Part shown: piece by piece, positions 16,356-27,800 of the stretch
How positions within the stretch are numbered: position 1 is the first letter of the stretch
How the letters are laid out: every line of letters begins with the position of its first letter
Source: Streptomyces sp. CB01635
GTDB taxonomy: Bacteria > Actinomycetota > Actinomycetes > Streptomycetales > Streptomycetaceae
Reading direction: 5' to 3'
Assembly (NCBI RefSeq): GCF_002803065.1
Contig: NZ_NNBL01000032.1
Span: forward strand, 1 to 64,000
Length of the DNA stretch: 64,000 bases
The notes under the pieces: generated by a model
The model's database searches: none
Told to the model about the DNA's origin: nothing
The model's input: the letters and a program-made list of their open reading frames with translations, nothing else
Translations under genes and position numbers: made by a program

Positions 16356-17410
16356 CGCCGGGCTCCTTCTGCCGCGGGACCGGTGTCCGCGGCCCGTTCG
16401 TCCGCGAGCAGCGCCGACTGTTCGCGCAGGTGGTGCGGCGGGTGGTGGTAGACGTGCTGGAACATCTCCATCGGGTCGCGCCGCGGCGGCTCGGCGAAGT
16501 CCCGGCGCAGCGCGGCGCTCAGCTCCTCGGCCGCCCGCGCTGTTTCGGCGATCCCCGCCCGGTCGAGGACGCCGTCGTCGACGAGGGTGTGCTCCAGGCG
16601 GGCGACCGGGTCCTTGTCGGCCCAGGCGGCGACCTCGTCCGCGGAGCGGTAGCGGGTGTCGTCGTCGGCGTTGGTGTGGGCCTCCATGCGATAGGTGAGG
16701 GCCTCGACGAGGGTGGGGCCGCCGCCGGTACGGGCCCGGTGGGCGGCCTCGGCGACGACCGCGTGCACGGCGAGCGCGTCGTTGCCGTCGACGACGGCTC
16801 CGGTGGCTCCGTAGCCCTCGGCCTTGTCGGCGAGGGAGCGGGCCGCGGTCTGCTTGCTCAGCGGGACGCTGATCGCGTACTGGTTGTTCTGGATGAAGAA
16901 CACGACGGGTGCCCGGCGTACGGCCGCGTAGTTGACGGCCTCGTGGAAGTCGCCCTCGCTGGTCGCTCCGTCGCCGATGTAGGCGAGGGCCACCACGTCG
17001 TCGCCGCGCATCCGGGCCGCGTCGGCGAGTCCGGCCGCGTGCAGGCACTGGGTCGCGAGCGGGGTGCACTGGGGCGCCGCCCGGTGGGCGGCCGGGTCGT
17101 ATCCGCAGTGGCGGTCGCCCCGGAACAGGGTGAGCACGTCCTCGGCGGGGATGCCCCTCGTCAGCAGGGCGACGCTCTCGCGGTAGGTCGGGAAGATCCA
17201 GTCGGTGGGGCGCAGGGCGAGCACCGACGCGGTCTGGCACGCCTCCTGGCCGCGCGAGGACGGATAGACCGCGAGCCTGCCCTGCCGGGTGAAGGTGGTG
17301 GCCGTCCGGTCGAAGGCACGGCCGACGACCATCGCCCGGTACAGCTGGAGCCCGGTCAGGGCCGCGGCCGTGCCGGGCGCGGAGGGTGCGGGCGCGTCGA
17401 GCACCGTCAT
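16352..17410 (-). CDS. pglB: 2-oxoacid dehydrogenase E1 alpha subunit (PglB-like)
   Basis: A 352-residue E1 alpha subunit. The thiamine-diphosphate motif is seen as GDGATSEGDFHEA followed by FFIQNNQYAIS; YPSSRGQEACQ and IFPTYRESVALL are the usual N-terminal landmarks, and TYRMEAHTNADD follows. It forms the alpha2beta2 decarboxylase with the next gene. Likely role: oxidative decarboxylation of phenylpyruvate toward phenylacetyl-CoA for phenylglycine. The start at 17410 overlaps the dioxygenase stop (ATGA). This order, alpha then beta after a DpgC-like gene, matches pglA-B-C. Confidence 0.87.
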   Translation of the reverse strand: MTVLDAPAPSAPGTAAALTGLQLYRAMVVGRAFDRTATTFTRQGRLAVYPSSRGQEACQTASVLALRPTDWIFPTYRESVALLTRGIPAEDVLTLFRGDRHCGYDPAAHRAAPQCTPLATQCLHAAGLADAARMRGDDVVALAYIGDGATSEGDFHEAVNYAAVRRAPVVFFIQNNQYAISVPLSKQTAARSLADKAEGYGATGAVVDGNDALAVHAVVAEAAHRARTGGGPTLVEALTYRMEAHTNADDDTRYRSADEVAAWADKDPVARLEHTLVDDGVLDRAGIAETARAAEELSAALRRDFAEPPRRDPMEMFQHVYHHPPHHLREQSALLADERAADTGPAAEGARR

Positions 17411-18807
17411 CGCTTCTCGCCGCCGCTCGCGCCGGCGTCGGCCCCGCCCCGGTTCCGGTTGATCCAGGTGTTCTCCAGGGTGGTGATGAGGCCTGGGCTG
17501 TGCAGCTGGCGGGCCTGCTCGTACGCGTACTGGGCCAGGTAGCGGCGGAACAGTTCGAGGGGCTCCTCGACGAGGTTGAGCATGCGCCGGTTGGCTCCGA
17601 CGGCCGGGTGGTCGAGGTGCCCGGCGGCCGCGCGGACGGCGCCGTCCATGGCGTCCGCGGGCACGGTCTCGTCGACGAAGAGGGACGCCTCGGGGTCGGT
17701 GGCCCGCAGTTTCCTGCCCCAGAAGATCAGGCGCCGCGTCAGGCGCGAGCCCGTCAGGTGCAGAAGGCGCATGTTGGCGACGCCCGGGACCAGCCCCTCC
17801 TCCATGGCCGGCAGGCTGAACCAGGAGTCGTCGGCGGCGACGACCCGGTCCATGGCGGGCAGGATCTGCATGCCGCCGCCGATGGCGAAGGCGTCGACGG
17901 CGGCGACCCACGGCTTGTCGGCGTCCGGCCACCAGCCGTCGCCCGCCGTGTCGTCCAGGCACAGGCCGCGCACGAACTTGGCGATGTATCCGGCCTCGCG
18001 GCGCAGCAGGAAGCCGAGCAGCGAGATGTCGCCGTGGTAGAGGTGCGTGAGGTTGATGCCCGCGCTGAAGACGCGCCGGCCCGCGTAGGCGGGGTGGGAC
18101 TGGGGGGCGCCGCGCAGCACGCCGACGTGGCTGGCGGGGTCGAGCAGCACCAGGTCGGTGCCGGTCTCCAGGGCCTCGACGGCGGCGTCGTCCTCGGCGT
18201 TGAGGAACTCGGCGTTGCACAGCTCCAGTTGGGCGATGCCGTCCTCGCGGGTGACGGTGGCGATGCCCAGGTCGGCGTGGCCGGTGAGCTGGTAGTCGAG
18301 GAGGGCGGCACGGGCGCGCGCGGTGGGGCGGAGCATGGAGCGCAGCAGGTGGTTGCCTGCGGTGGGGGCGTTCAGGACGGCCTGGAGGAAGATGCCGACG
18401 GCGATCTCCCAGCCCTCCTTGTTGCGCTGCGTGTGCCGTGACTCCGCGGCGAGCTGGGCTCGGGTGGGCACCAGGCCCGGGAAGTGCGCGGCGGCCAGGC
18501 CGGTCAGTTCCTCCAGGCGCGGGCTGCGGGTGAGGCCGTCCGTGAGCTCGGCGTAGATCCGCTCGGCGTACGCCGCGAGGAACCGGCGGCGCAGGCTGCT
18601 CGCCTCGTCGTGGAGGGCCGCGGCGTCGCGCTGTTCGGCGGCGGTGCGCTCGGTGCGCGGCGGCATCGCCTCGACGATCCGCACGACGGACTCGAGATGG
18701 GCGGTGACCGGGCCGCGGTCCTTGGCGAAGTCACCACTGAGGTTGGGCGGGTGGCCGGGTGCCGTCCGCAGCAGCACGGCGGGGGCGGCGAGCGTGGGTG
18801 TGCGCAC
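17407..18807 (-). CDS. pglA: DpgC-like cofactor-independent acyl-CoA dioxygenase (PglA-like)
   Basis: A 466-residue protein of the DpgC branch of the crotonase superfamily, with a helical N-terminal half and a crotonase core. Core landmarks are DAFAIGGGMQILP (oxyanion region) and FSLPAMEEGLVPGVANMRL. DpgC oxidises 3,5-dihydroxyphenylacetyl-CoA to the glyoxylate with O2 and no cofactor. Here, downstream of the phenylpyruvate dehydrogenase subunits, the likely substrate is phenylacetyl-CoA and the product phenylglyoxylate. No type III PKS (DpgA) or DpgB/D is in view, which argues against dihydroxyphenylglycine. The GTG start at 18807 follows GGAG; the gene lies 17 bp after the large NRPS. Confidence 0.85.
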   Translation of the reverse strand: MRTPTLAAPAVLLRTAPGHPPNLSGDFAKDRGPVTAHLESVVRIVEAMPPRTERTAAEQRDAAALHDEASSLRRRFLAAYAERIYAELTDGLTRSPRLEELTGLAAAHFPGLVPTRAQLAAESRHTQRNKEGWEIAVGIFLQAVLNAPTAGNHLLRSMLRPTARARAALLDYQLTGHADLGIATVTREDGIAQLELCNAEFLNAEDDAAVEALETGTDLVLLDPASHVGVLRGAPQSHPAYAGRRVFSAGINLTHLYHGDISLLGFLLRREAGYIAKFVRGLCLDDTAGDGWWPDADKPWVAAVDAFAIGGGMQILPAMDRVVAADDSWFSLPAMEEGLVPGVANMRLLHLTGSRLTRRLIFWGRKLRATDPEASLFVDETVPADAMDGAVRAAAGHLDHPAVGANRRMLNLVEEPLELFRRYLAQYAYEQARQLHSPGLITTLENTWINRNRGGADAGASGGEKR

Positions 18808-18824
18808 GGTGTGTCTCCGATCGT

Positions 18825-21800
18825 TCAGTTGCCGGCCCGCGTGGCGCCGCGGTCCGCCAGGGTGCGGGCGATCACGCCCAGGGCCTCGGGCCGGGCAAGA
18901 CCGGCGTGGTCGGTGTCCAGGTGGTGCTCCTCGACCCGGCCGCTGACGTAGGGCCGCCAGCTGTCCGGGGTGAGCGCCGGGTCGGTGCGTCCGACGGTGG
19001 CCCCGAAGAAGACGAGGTCGCCGGCGAACGGCTGCGGCCTGAAGTCCGTGATGAGCCGCGTGTTGTTGAGGAAGACCGTGACCATGCGGCCCACGGACGC
19101 GTCGTCCAGGTTGGCCAGTGCGCTGCCGCTCTCGCCGAGGCGCTCCAGGACGGCGGCCCGCTCCAGGGGCGCGTCGCCGAAGGTCTCGGTGCGGTCGATG
19201 CCGGCGGCGTTGAGCAGGATCGCGAGGACCTGTTCCTCGCCGACCTCGTGCTCGGTGCCGTCGTAGGCGTCGGGATAGCCGTCGAGGACGGCGAGCAGCG
19301 TCACTTCGGCGCCTTCCGCCTGGAGCCGGGTGGCGACGGCGTGGGCGACCAGGCCGCCGAAGGACCAGCCGAGGATCTCGTACGGGCCCTCGGGCACCGT
19401 CTTGCGGATCTGCTCCGCGTAGTCGCGGGCCATGGCGTCGATGTCGGCGGGCAGCGGCTCCTCGTGGCTCAGGCCGCGTGCCTGGAGCGCGTACAGGGGC
19501 TGGTCACGGTCGATGTGCCGCAGGAGTCCGGAGTAGATCCAGCCGAAGCCGCCGGCCGGGTGGACACAGAACAGCGGGGTGCCGTTGCCCGTGGCGCGCA
19601 GGGGGAGCACCACGCCGAACGGATCGTGCTGGGCCGGTGAGCCGCCGTCGATGCGGGCGGCGAGCGCGGCGACGGTGGGTGCCTCGAAGAGGGTGCGGAC
19701 GCCGACCTCGGTGCCGAGCCGGGCCCTGATGCGGCCGACGAGCCGGGTGGCCAGCATGGAGTGTCCGCCGAGTTCGAAGAAGTTGTCGTCGATGCCGACC
19801 CGCTCGGCGTCGAGGACCTCCGCGAACAGGCCGCACAACAGTTCCTCGCGCGGCCCGCGCGGCAGTCGTCCGGTGCCGCCGCCCCACTCGGGCTCCGGCA
19901 GCGCCGCACGGTCGAGCTTGCCGTTGGGGGTCACCGGCAGGGCGGTCATCGGCACGAACGCGGCCGGGACCATGTAGTCGGGCAGCAACTGCTCCAGTTC
20001 GGCGCGCAGTTCCCCGGGGCGGACGTCCTGGCCGACGACGTAGGCGACCAGCACCTTGTCCCCGCCGCGCGGGCGGGCGACGACCACGGCACGGGTGACG
20101 CCCGGGTGGGTGGCGAGCGCGGTTTCGATCTCGCCGGGTTCGATGCGGAAGCCGCGGACCTTCACCTGCTGGTCGGCGCGCCCGAGGAACTCCAGGGCCC
20201 CGTCGGCATTGCGCCGGGCGATGTCGCCGGTGCGGTACATCCGGCCGCCCGCGTCGTCGAAGAGCTCCGCGTAGGGGTCGGCCGTGAAGCGCTCGGCGGT
20301 GCGGGCCGCCTGGGCCAGGTAGCCGCGGGCGAGGCCGGCGCCGGCGATGTAGAGCTCGCCGGGGACGCCGGGTGGCACCGGCCGCAGCTTCTCGTCGAGG
20401 ACGTAGGCGCGGGTCTCGTCCAGGGGGCGGCCGATCGGCACGGCGGCGGGCACCTGCCCGGCCTCGGTGAACCGGTGCCAGGTGCAGCCGAGGGTGATCT
20501 CGGTGGGCCCGTACAGGGCCTTGACCGTGGTGCCGGGGCAGGCCTGAAGCACCCGGCGGACGGCGGTGGGCGGGACCACGTCGCCACCGGTCCACACGTC
20601 CTTGACGCCCGCGAAGACCTCGGGGGCCTCGTCGGCGACGGCGCCGAGCAGGCCTGCGGTCAGCAGCAGCGAGGTGACGCCCTGCCCGGGCAGGACGCGG
20701 CGCAGCATGGTCGCGTCGACGTCCCCGCGGGGGGCGACGACGATGCGGCCGCCCGCGAGCAGCGGACTCCACAGCTCGTAGGTGGAGATGTCGAAGGCGT
20801 ACGGGGAGTGCATGAGGATCCGCGACTCGGCGGTGGTCTCCCAGCAGCGGTCCACGGCGAGGGCGATGGCGTCGCGGTGGGTGATGCCGATGCCCTTGGG
20901 CAGGCCGGTGGAGCCGGAGGTGTACATGATGTACGCCAACTGGTCCGGCAGCACGGTGACTTCGGGGGCGGTGGCCGGCTCCCCCGTGAGCGGCCCGTCG
21001 TCCAGGGCGAGGGTCCGGGTGCCCAGGCGGGCAGCGGTCTCCTCGTGGAAGGCGTCGGTGAGCAGCAGCGCGGCGCCGGTGTCCGTGAGGACGTGCCGCA
21101 TCCGGTCCTCGGGATAGCCGGTGTGCAGCGGCACGTACACGCCACCCGCCTTGAGGACGGCGAGCGTGCTGACGACGAGGTGCGCGGAGCGTTCCTGGAG
21201 GACGGCGACCGGTGTCTCCGTCCGCACGCCCTCGGCGACGAGACGGTGCGCCAACTGGTTCGCCCGTGCGTCGAGTTGGGCGTAGGTGAGCGTGGTGGCG
21301 CCGGGTTCGGCGACGGCGATCGCGTGCGGGGTGCGGGCGGCGCGTTCAGCGACGCGCTGCGGGAGCGAGGCGTCGGCGGCGGCCCGGCCGGGGCGGTGCG
21401 CCGTGTCGTTCCAGCCGGTCAGCACCAGGTTCCGCTCGCCGGTGCCCAGGATCGGCACATCGGTGACGGTGGCGTCGGGGTCGGCGGCGACGTACCGGAG
21501 GAAGGCCACGAGGCGGTCCGTGAGTGCCTGCGCGGTGGCCGCGTCGAACAGGTCGGTGCTGTATTCGAGGACGGCGTCGATCCCCCGGGGTTCACCGCTC
21601 GCGCCGTGCCGTTCGGCCAGGTTGAACGTCAGGTCGAACTTGGCGGCGCCGAGAGCGACGACCTCGGGCCGTGCGGTGAGCCCGGGCAGTTCGAGGACGG
21701 CCTCGGGGGTGTTCTGGAGGGCGAGCAGCACCTGGAAGAGCGGGTGGCGTGCCAGGGAGCGCCCTGGACTCAGCTCCTCGACGAGCTTGTCGAACGGCAT

Positions 21801-24800
21801 GTCCTGGTTGGCGTACGCGGCGAGGTCGGACTCCCGTACCCGGTCCAGGAGTTCACGGAAGGTGGGATCGCCGGAGGTGTCGGTACGCAGGACGAGCGTG
21901 TTGACGAAGAAGCCGACGAGATCGTCGAGCGCGTCGTCGGTACGGCCCGCGACGGGGCTGCCGACCGGGATGTCGGTGCCCGCGCCGTGCCGGGTCAGGA
22001 CCGCGGACAGCGCGGCCTGCAGCACCATGAACAGGCTGCCGCCGCTGGAGCGGGCGAGCGCGAGGAGCTGCCGGTGCAGGTCGGCGTCGAGGGTACGGAA
22101 GACCGCCTCGCCTCGGTGCGCGGGAACGGCCGGGCGGGGCCGGGCGGCGGGGAGTTGCAGTTCGTCGGGCAGCCCGGCCAGGGCCTCCTTCCAGTACGCG
22201 CTCTGCCGGGCGATCGTGCTCGCCGGGTCGGACTCGTCGCCGAGCACCTCGCGCTGCCACAGCGTGTAGTCGGCGTACTGGACCGGCAGCGGCGCGAACT
22301 CGGGGGCGCGGCCCTTTCCGCGGGCCTCGTAGGCGGTGACCAGGTCTCGGGTGAGCGGGGCGAGGGACCAGCCGTCACCCGCGATGTGGTGCAGCAGGAG
22401 CAGCAGTACGTGCTCCTGCTCGTCGAGGCGGAACAGGACCGCCTTGAGCGGAAGGTCGGCCGTGAGGTCGAAGGAGTGCCGTGCCGCCGCGGCCAGGTCG
22501 GCTGCCAGGTCGTCCTCGGTGGTGTCGCGCCGGTGCAGGACGGGGCGCGCGTCGGCCGGGGCGAGGATGTGCTGGCGGGGGCTGCCGTCCTGGCCCTCGG
22601 GGAAGACGGTACGCAGCGTCTCGTGCCGGGCGCTCACGTCGGCGAGGGCCGCGGTGAGTGCGTCGGCGTCGAGGGTTCCGGTCAGGCGCAGGCCCACGGG
22701 CATGTTGTAGCCGGGGTCGTCGCCGGTGAGGCGGCCGAGGAACCACAGGCGACGCTGGGCGGGCGAGAGCGGCAGCTCGGCCGGCCGTTCCATGGGGCGC
22801 AGTGCGGGGCGGCTGCCGCGCCCGGCGGCGTCGACGGCCTCACCGAGCCGGGCCACGGTGGGTCCCTCGAACAGGTCGCGCAGCGAGACCTCGGCGCCCA
22901 GGACCGTCCGGATGCGGCTGAGCAGCCGGGTCGCGAGGAGCGAGTGTCCCCCGAGGTCGAAGAAGTTGTCGTCGATGGAGATCTGTCCGGTGCCGAGGAC
23001 TTCCGCGAACAGGCCGCACAGGATCTCCTCGCGCGGGCTGCGCGGGGCGCGGCCCGCTGCGTCGGGGGCCTCCGGCGCGGGCAGCGCGGCCCGGTCGAGC
23101 TTGCCGTTCGGGGTGAGCGGCAACGCGTCAAGGACGGTGTACGCGGAGGGGACCATGAAGTCCGGCAGCCGTGCGGCCAGGTGGGCCCGTACGTCGCCGA
23201 GGTCGGCGCCCTCTCGGGTGACGACGTAGGCCACGAGCCGGTCGCCGTGCGGCAGGGCCGCTGCCTGGACGATGTGCGGGTGCGCGGTAAGCGCCGCCTC
23301 GACCTCGCCGGGCTCGACGCGGAAGCCGCGGATCTTCACCTGGTGGTCGATACGCCCCGCGAACTCCAGCTGTCCGTCGGCGTTCCAGCGGCCGAGGTCA
23401 CCGGTGCGGTACATACGGGTTCCTGCGGCGCCGTACGGGTCGGCGACGAAGCGGGCGGCGGTCAGGGCGGGCTGTCCCAGATAGCCACGGGCGACGCCCG
23501 CGCCGGCGAGGTACAGCTCGCCGGTGACGCCCGGCGGCACCGGGCGCAGCGCGCTGTCGAGGACGTACACCCGGTCGTGGTCGACGGGGCGCCCGATCGG
23601 TACGGCCTGCGCCCAGTTCGCGGGGTCGGCGGGCAGGGTGTGGGTGGTGACGGCGTGGGTCTCGGCGGGGCCGTACACGTTGTGCAGGCGCCGCCCCGGA
23701 ACCGCGTACGCGAAGTCACGCATCCGCTCGGTCGGGGTGAGCGCCTCGCCGCCCTGGAGGATGTCCGTGAGGTGGGGCAGGGTGCGGCCCGCTTCGGCAG
23801 CGGCCTCGGCGACCGCCTCGACGACCAGGTTCGGCGCGAACAGCTCGGAGACGTGGTGCTCGTCGAGCCAGCCGGCGAGCAGCTCGGCGCTGTGGCGGAC
23901 CTCGTCGGACGGCACGAGGAGCGTCTTGCCCATGACGAGCGGGGAGAGGATCTCCTGGACGGAGAAGTCGAAGCCGATCGCGGTGAACTGGGCGGTGCGC
24001 ACGCCCTGCCCGCCGGGGAAACGGCGGGCGTGCCAGGTCAGCAGGTTGACCAGGGCGCTGCCGGGCATCACGACGGCCTTGGGGGTGCCGGTGGACCCGG
24101 AGGTGTAGATGACGTACGCCGGGTGCTGGGGCAGCAGCGGCGTGGTCCGGTCGGCGTCGGTGAGGTCCGTGTCCGCGTAGGCGGACAGGCCCTGCGGCAT
24201 CGAGTCGAGCACGATCGCGGGACAGGCGTCGTCGATCATGAAGGCGATGCGTTCGGCGGGGTAGGACACGTCGACGGGCAGGTACGCCGCACCGGTCTTG
24301 AGGACGGCGGCCATCGCCACGTACAGGTCCGGGCAGCGCGGCATCCGCAGCGCCACGATCCGCTCGGGCCCGGCGCCCAGCTCCACGAGGCGGCGTGCCA
24401 GCCGGTTGGCCCGGGCGTTGAACTGGGCGTACGTCAGCGACTCATTGCCGTGCACCAGTGCCAGAGCATCCGGCGTACGCGCCACTTGGCGTTCGAGAAG
24501 GTGGGGTACGCGCGCATCGGTGTCGCTCTCCGTTCCATCGGTCTCGTTCCACTCGTCCAGAACCCGGCGGCGTTCGGCGGGGTGCAGCAGTTCGACGCTG
24601 CCGACGGTGGTGTCGGGGTCGTCCGCGACGGCGTCGAGGAGTCGTTCGAGCCGGGTGACGAGCGCCTCGGCGGTGGCCCGCTCGAACAGGTCCGTGCTGT
24701 ATTCCAGGGCGGCCTGGATGCCGCCGGGACCGCCGTCCCCCGCGCGCAGTTCGACCATGCTCAGGTGCAGGTCGAACTTGGCGACGCCGACGCCGACCGG

Positions 24801-27800
24801 CAGGGCCTCGGCCTCGAGGCCGGGCAGCGCGAGGCGGGCCTCCCCGCTGTTCTGGAAGGCCAGCATGACCTGGAACAGGGGGTGGCGGGCGAGGGAGCGC
24901 TGCGGGCGCAGCCGCTCCACGAGCTTCTCGAACGGCACGTCCTGGTTCGCGTACGCGGCGAGGTCGGACTCCCGTACCCGGTCCAGGAGTTCACGGAAGG
25001 TGGGATCGCCGGAGGTGTCGGTGCGCAGGACGAGCGTGTTGACGAAGAAGCCGACGAGATCGTCGAGCGCGTCGTCGGTACGGCCCGCGATGGGGCTGCC
25101 GACGGGGATGTCGGTGCCCGCGCCGTGCCGGGTGAGCAGCGCCGCGAACGCGGCCTGCAGCACCATGAACAGGCTCGCGCGGCTGGTGCCGGCGAGCGCG
25201 GCCAGGCGCTGGTGCAGTTCGGGTGTGATCCGGAACGGCACGGTGTCGCCGCGGTGGGTGGCGACGGCGGGCCGGGGCCGGTCGGTGGGCAGCTCCAGTT
25301 CCTCGGTGATGCCGTCGAGCCGGTCGGTCCAGTAGGCGAGCTGGTGTGCGTAGCGGCTGTCGGGGTCGTGCTCGTCACCGAGCAGTTCGCGCTGCCACAG
25401 CGTGTAGTCGGCGTACTGGACCGGCAGCGGCGCGAAGTCGGGGGCGCGCCCGGCGCGACGCGCGGCGTAGGCCTCGGTCAGGTCGCGGGCGAGCGGCGGC
25501 CAGGACCAGCCGTCTCCCGCGATGTGGTGCATGAGCAGCAGCAGGACGTGTTCCTGCTCGCCGAGCCGGAACAGGGTGGCGCGCAGCGGGAGTTCACCGG
25601 CGAGGTCGAAGCCGCGGCGGGCCGCCTCGGTGAGCTCCGCGCCGAGGCGCTCGGCGGTGGTGGACACGGTCTCGAAGGAGGGCCGCTCGGCGTCCAGGAC
25701 CTGCTGGCGGGGGACGCCGCCGCGCTCCGGATAGACGGTGCGCAGCGTCTCGTGACGCCGCATCAGGTCGGTGAGGGCGGCGCGCAGGGCGTCCTGGTCG
25801 AGGTCGCCGGTGAGCCGCAGGCTCATCGGGATGTTGTAGGTGGCGCTCGGGCCTTCCATGCGGTGCAGGAACCAGAGGCGGTACTGGGCGAAGGACAGCG
25901 GCATCTCGTCGGGACGGGTGCGTACGGTCAGTGCCGGGCGCGCGTCGTGCGCGCCGTCGACGCGTTCGGCGAGCGCGGCGACGGTCGGCGCCTGGAACAG
26001 GTCGCGGACGGCGAGTTCGGCGCCGAGGACGGTGCGGATGCGGCTGAGCAGCCGCGTCGCGAGGAGCGAGTGCCCGCCCAGGTCGAAGAAGCTGCGGTCG
26101 ATGCCCACCTTCGGCAGCCCGAGCACCTCGGCGAACAGGGTGGACAGGATTTCCTCGCGGCGGGTGCGCGGGGCCTGCCCGGTGGCTTCGGTGCCCCAGT
26201 CGGGGGCGGGCAGCGCGTCCCGGTCGAGCTTGCCGTTGGCTGTCAGCGGCAGCGCGTCCAGCAGCACGTAGGCGGCGGGGGCCATGTGGGCGGGCAGCCG
26301 CTCGGCGACGAGGTCGCGCAGCTCGCCGGTGAGGCGGGAGTCCTCGTGGCCGCGGGCGGGATCGTTGGCGAGGGGGCGGTCGCCGCCGCGCGGGGTGTAG
26401 GCGGGGCCGTCGCCGGTGTACGCGTCGAAGGTGTCGTCCTGCGCGCCCCAGGTGCACACGGCGCCGAGGCCGCGCACCGCGGCGGGGTCGATGGCTCCCT
26501 CGGGCACGGGTCCGTCGAGGAGGCCGGCGGCCTCGGCGGCCCCGCCGCCGGTGAGCGCGGCGAGCGCCGCGCCTTCGCGCACGAGCCGGGCGTTGGGGAT
26601 GCCGGTGACGCGCACGTGGCGCTCGCCCAGTGCCTCGGCCAGGCCGTCGAAGGTGTTCACGTCGGCGTTCCAGCGCAGGGTCCGCTCCGGCGCCGCGGCT
26701 GCCGTGGGCCCGGCGGAACGGCGCAGGGTGACGTCGTAGCGGTGGCGGCTCATCTCGTTGTGGTGGGCGGCGTCGCGCAGGGTGACGTCCGCCGAGGCGA
26801 ACAGCGGCTCCCGCGCGGCGAGGTCCGTGAAGAAGTCCGGGTCGAGGAGAAGTTCCTTCTCGGTGACCAGGGACTGCTCGACGGCGCGGCGCACCGCCGA
26901 CGGGTCGGCGAAGGCGCCCGCGCGGCGCAGTTCGACGGCCGTGCGGAAGGTGCGCAGGGTCCGCAGGCTACGGAGGTCGCCGAGGAAGACGGTGCCGCCC
27001 GGGGCGAGCAGTCGCGCGGCCGCGCGAAGGACGTCGGCGAGGTAGCCGGCGTTCGGGAAGTACTGGACCACCGAGTTGACGACGACGGTGTCGAACCGGC
27101 CCTCGGGCAGGCCCTCCGTCTCGTGCGCGGCCCGGGCGCGGACGGTGACCTTCGCGGACAGTTCGGGCCGGGCGTCCAGGTGGGTCCGGAGCTGGGCGAC
27201 GACGCTCGTCGACAGGTCCGTGCCCCAGTACTCCTCCACGTGCGGGGCCACCTGCGAGAGGATCAGGCCGGTGCCGCAGCCGATCTCCAGGACCCGGCGC
27301 GGGCGCAGCGCGAGGACCCGGTCGACGGTCGCGGCCCGCCACTCCCGCATCTCGTCCAGGGGGATCTCCTCACCGGTGTAGCTGCTGTTCCAGCCGGAGA
27401 AGTCCTCGCCGAACACGCGGCCGGGCTCGGCCTCGTAGAGCTGCTCGTACGTCTCCTGCCACATGCCGACCTGCTCGGTGCCGCGCGCCTCGTCCTCGGT
27501 GCCGCCCTGGGTGTCGCGCACCAGATAGGCGACGAGCCGCTTGTCGCCGCTTGTGGCGGGGCCGTCCTCGCGGGCGACGACGGCGGCCGTGGCGACGGAC
27601 GGGTGCGCGGTGAGCGCCGCCTCGACCTCGCCGGGCTCGATGCGGAAGCCGCGGATCTTGAGCTGCTGGTCGGCGCGGCCGGCGAACTCGAGCTGCCCGT
27701 CGGTCCGCAGCCGCGCGAGGTCGCCGGTGCGGTACATGCGGGCGCCGGTCTCACCGAACAGGAGCGCGTACGGGTCGGGGACGAACCGCTCGGCGGTCAG

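Noticed and set aside
17407..18807. Dihydroxyphenylglycine pathway, suggested by the DpgC-like enzyme.
   Set aside because: No type III PKS (DpgA), DpgB or DpgD is nearby, while E1 subunits of the phenylglycine route are directly adjacent.
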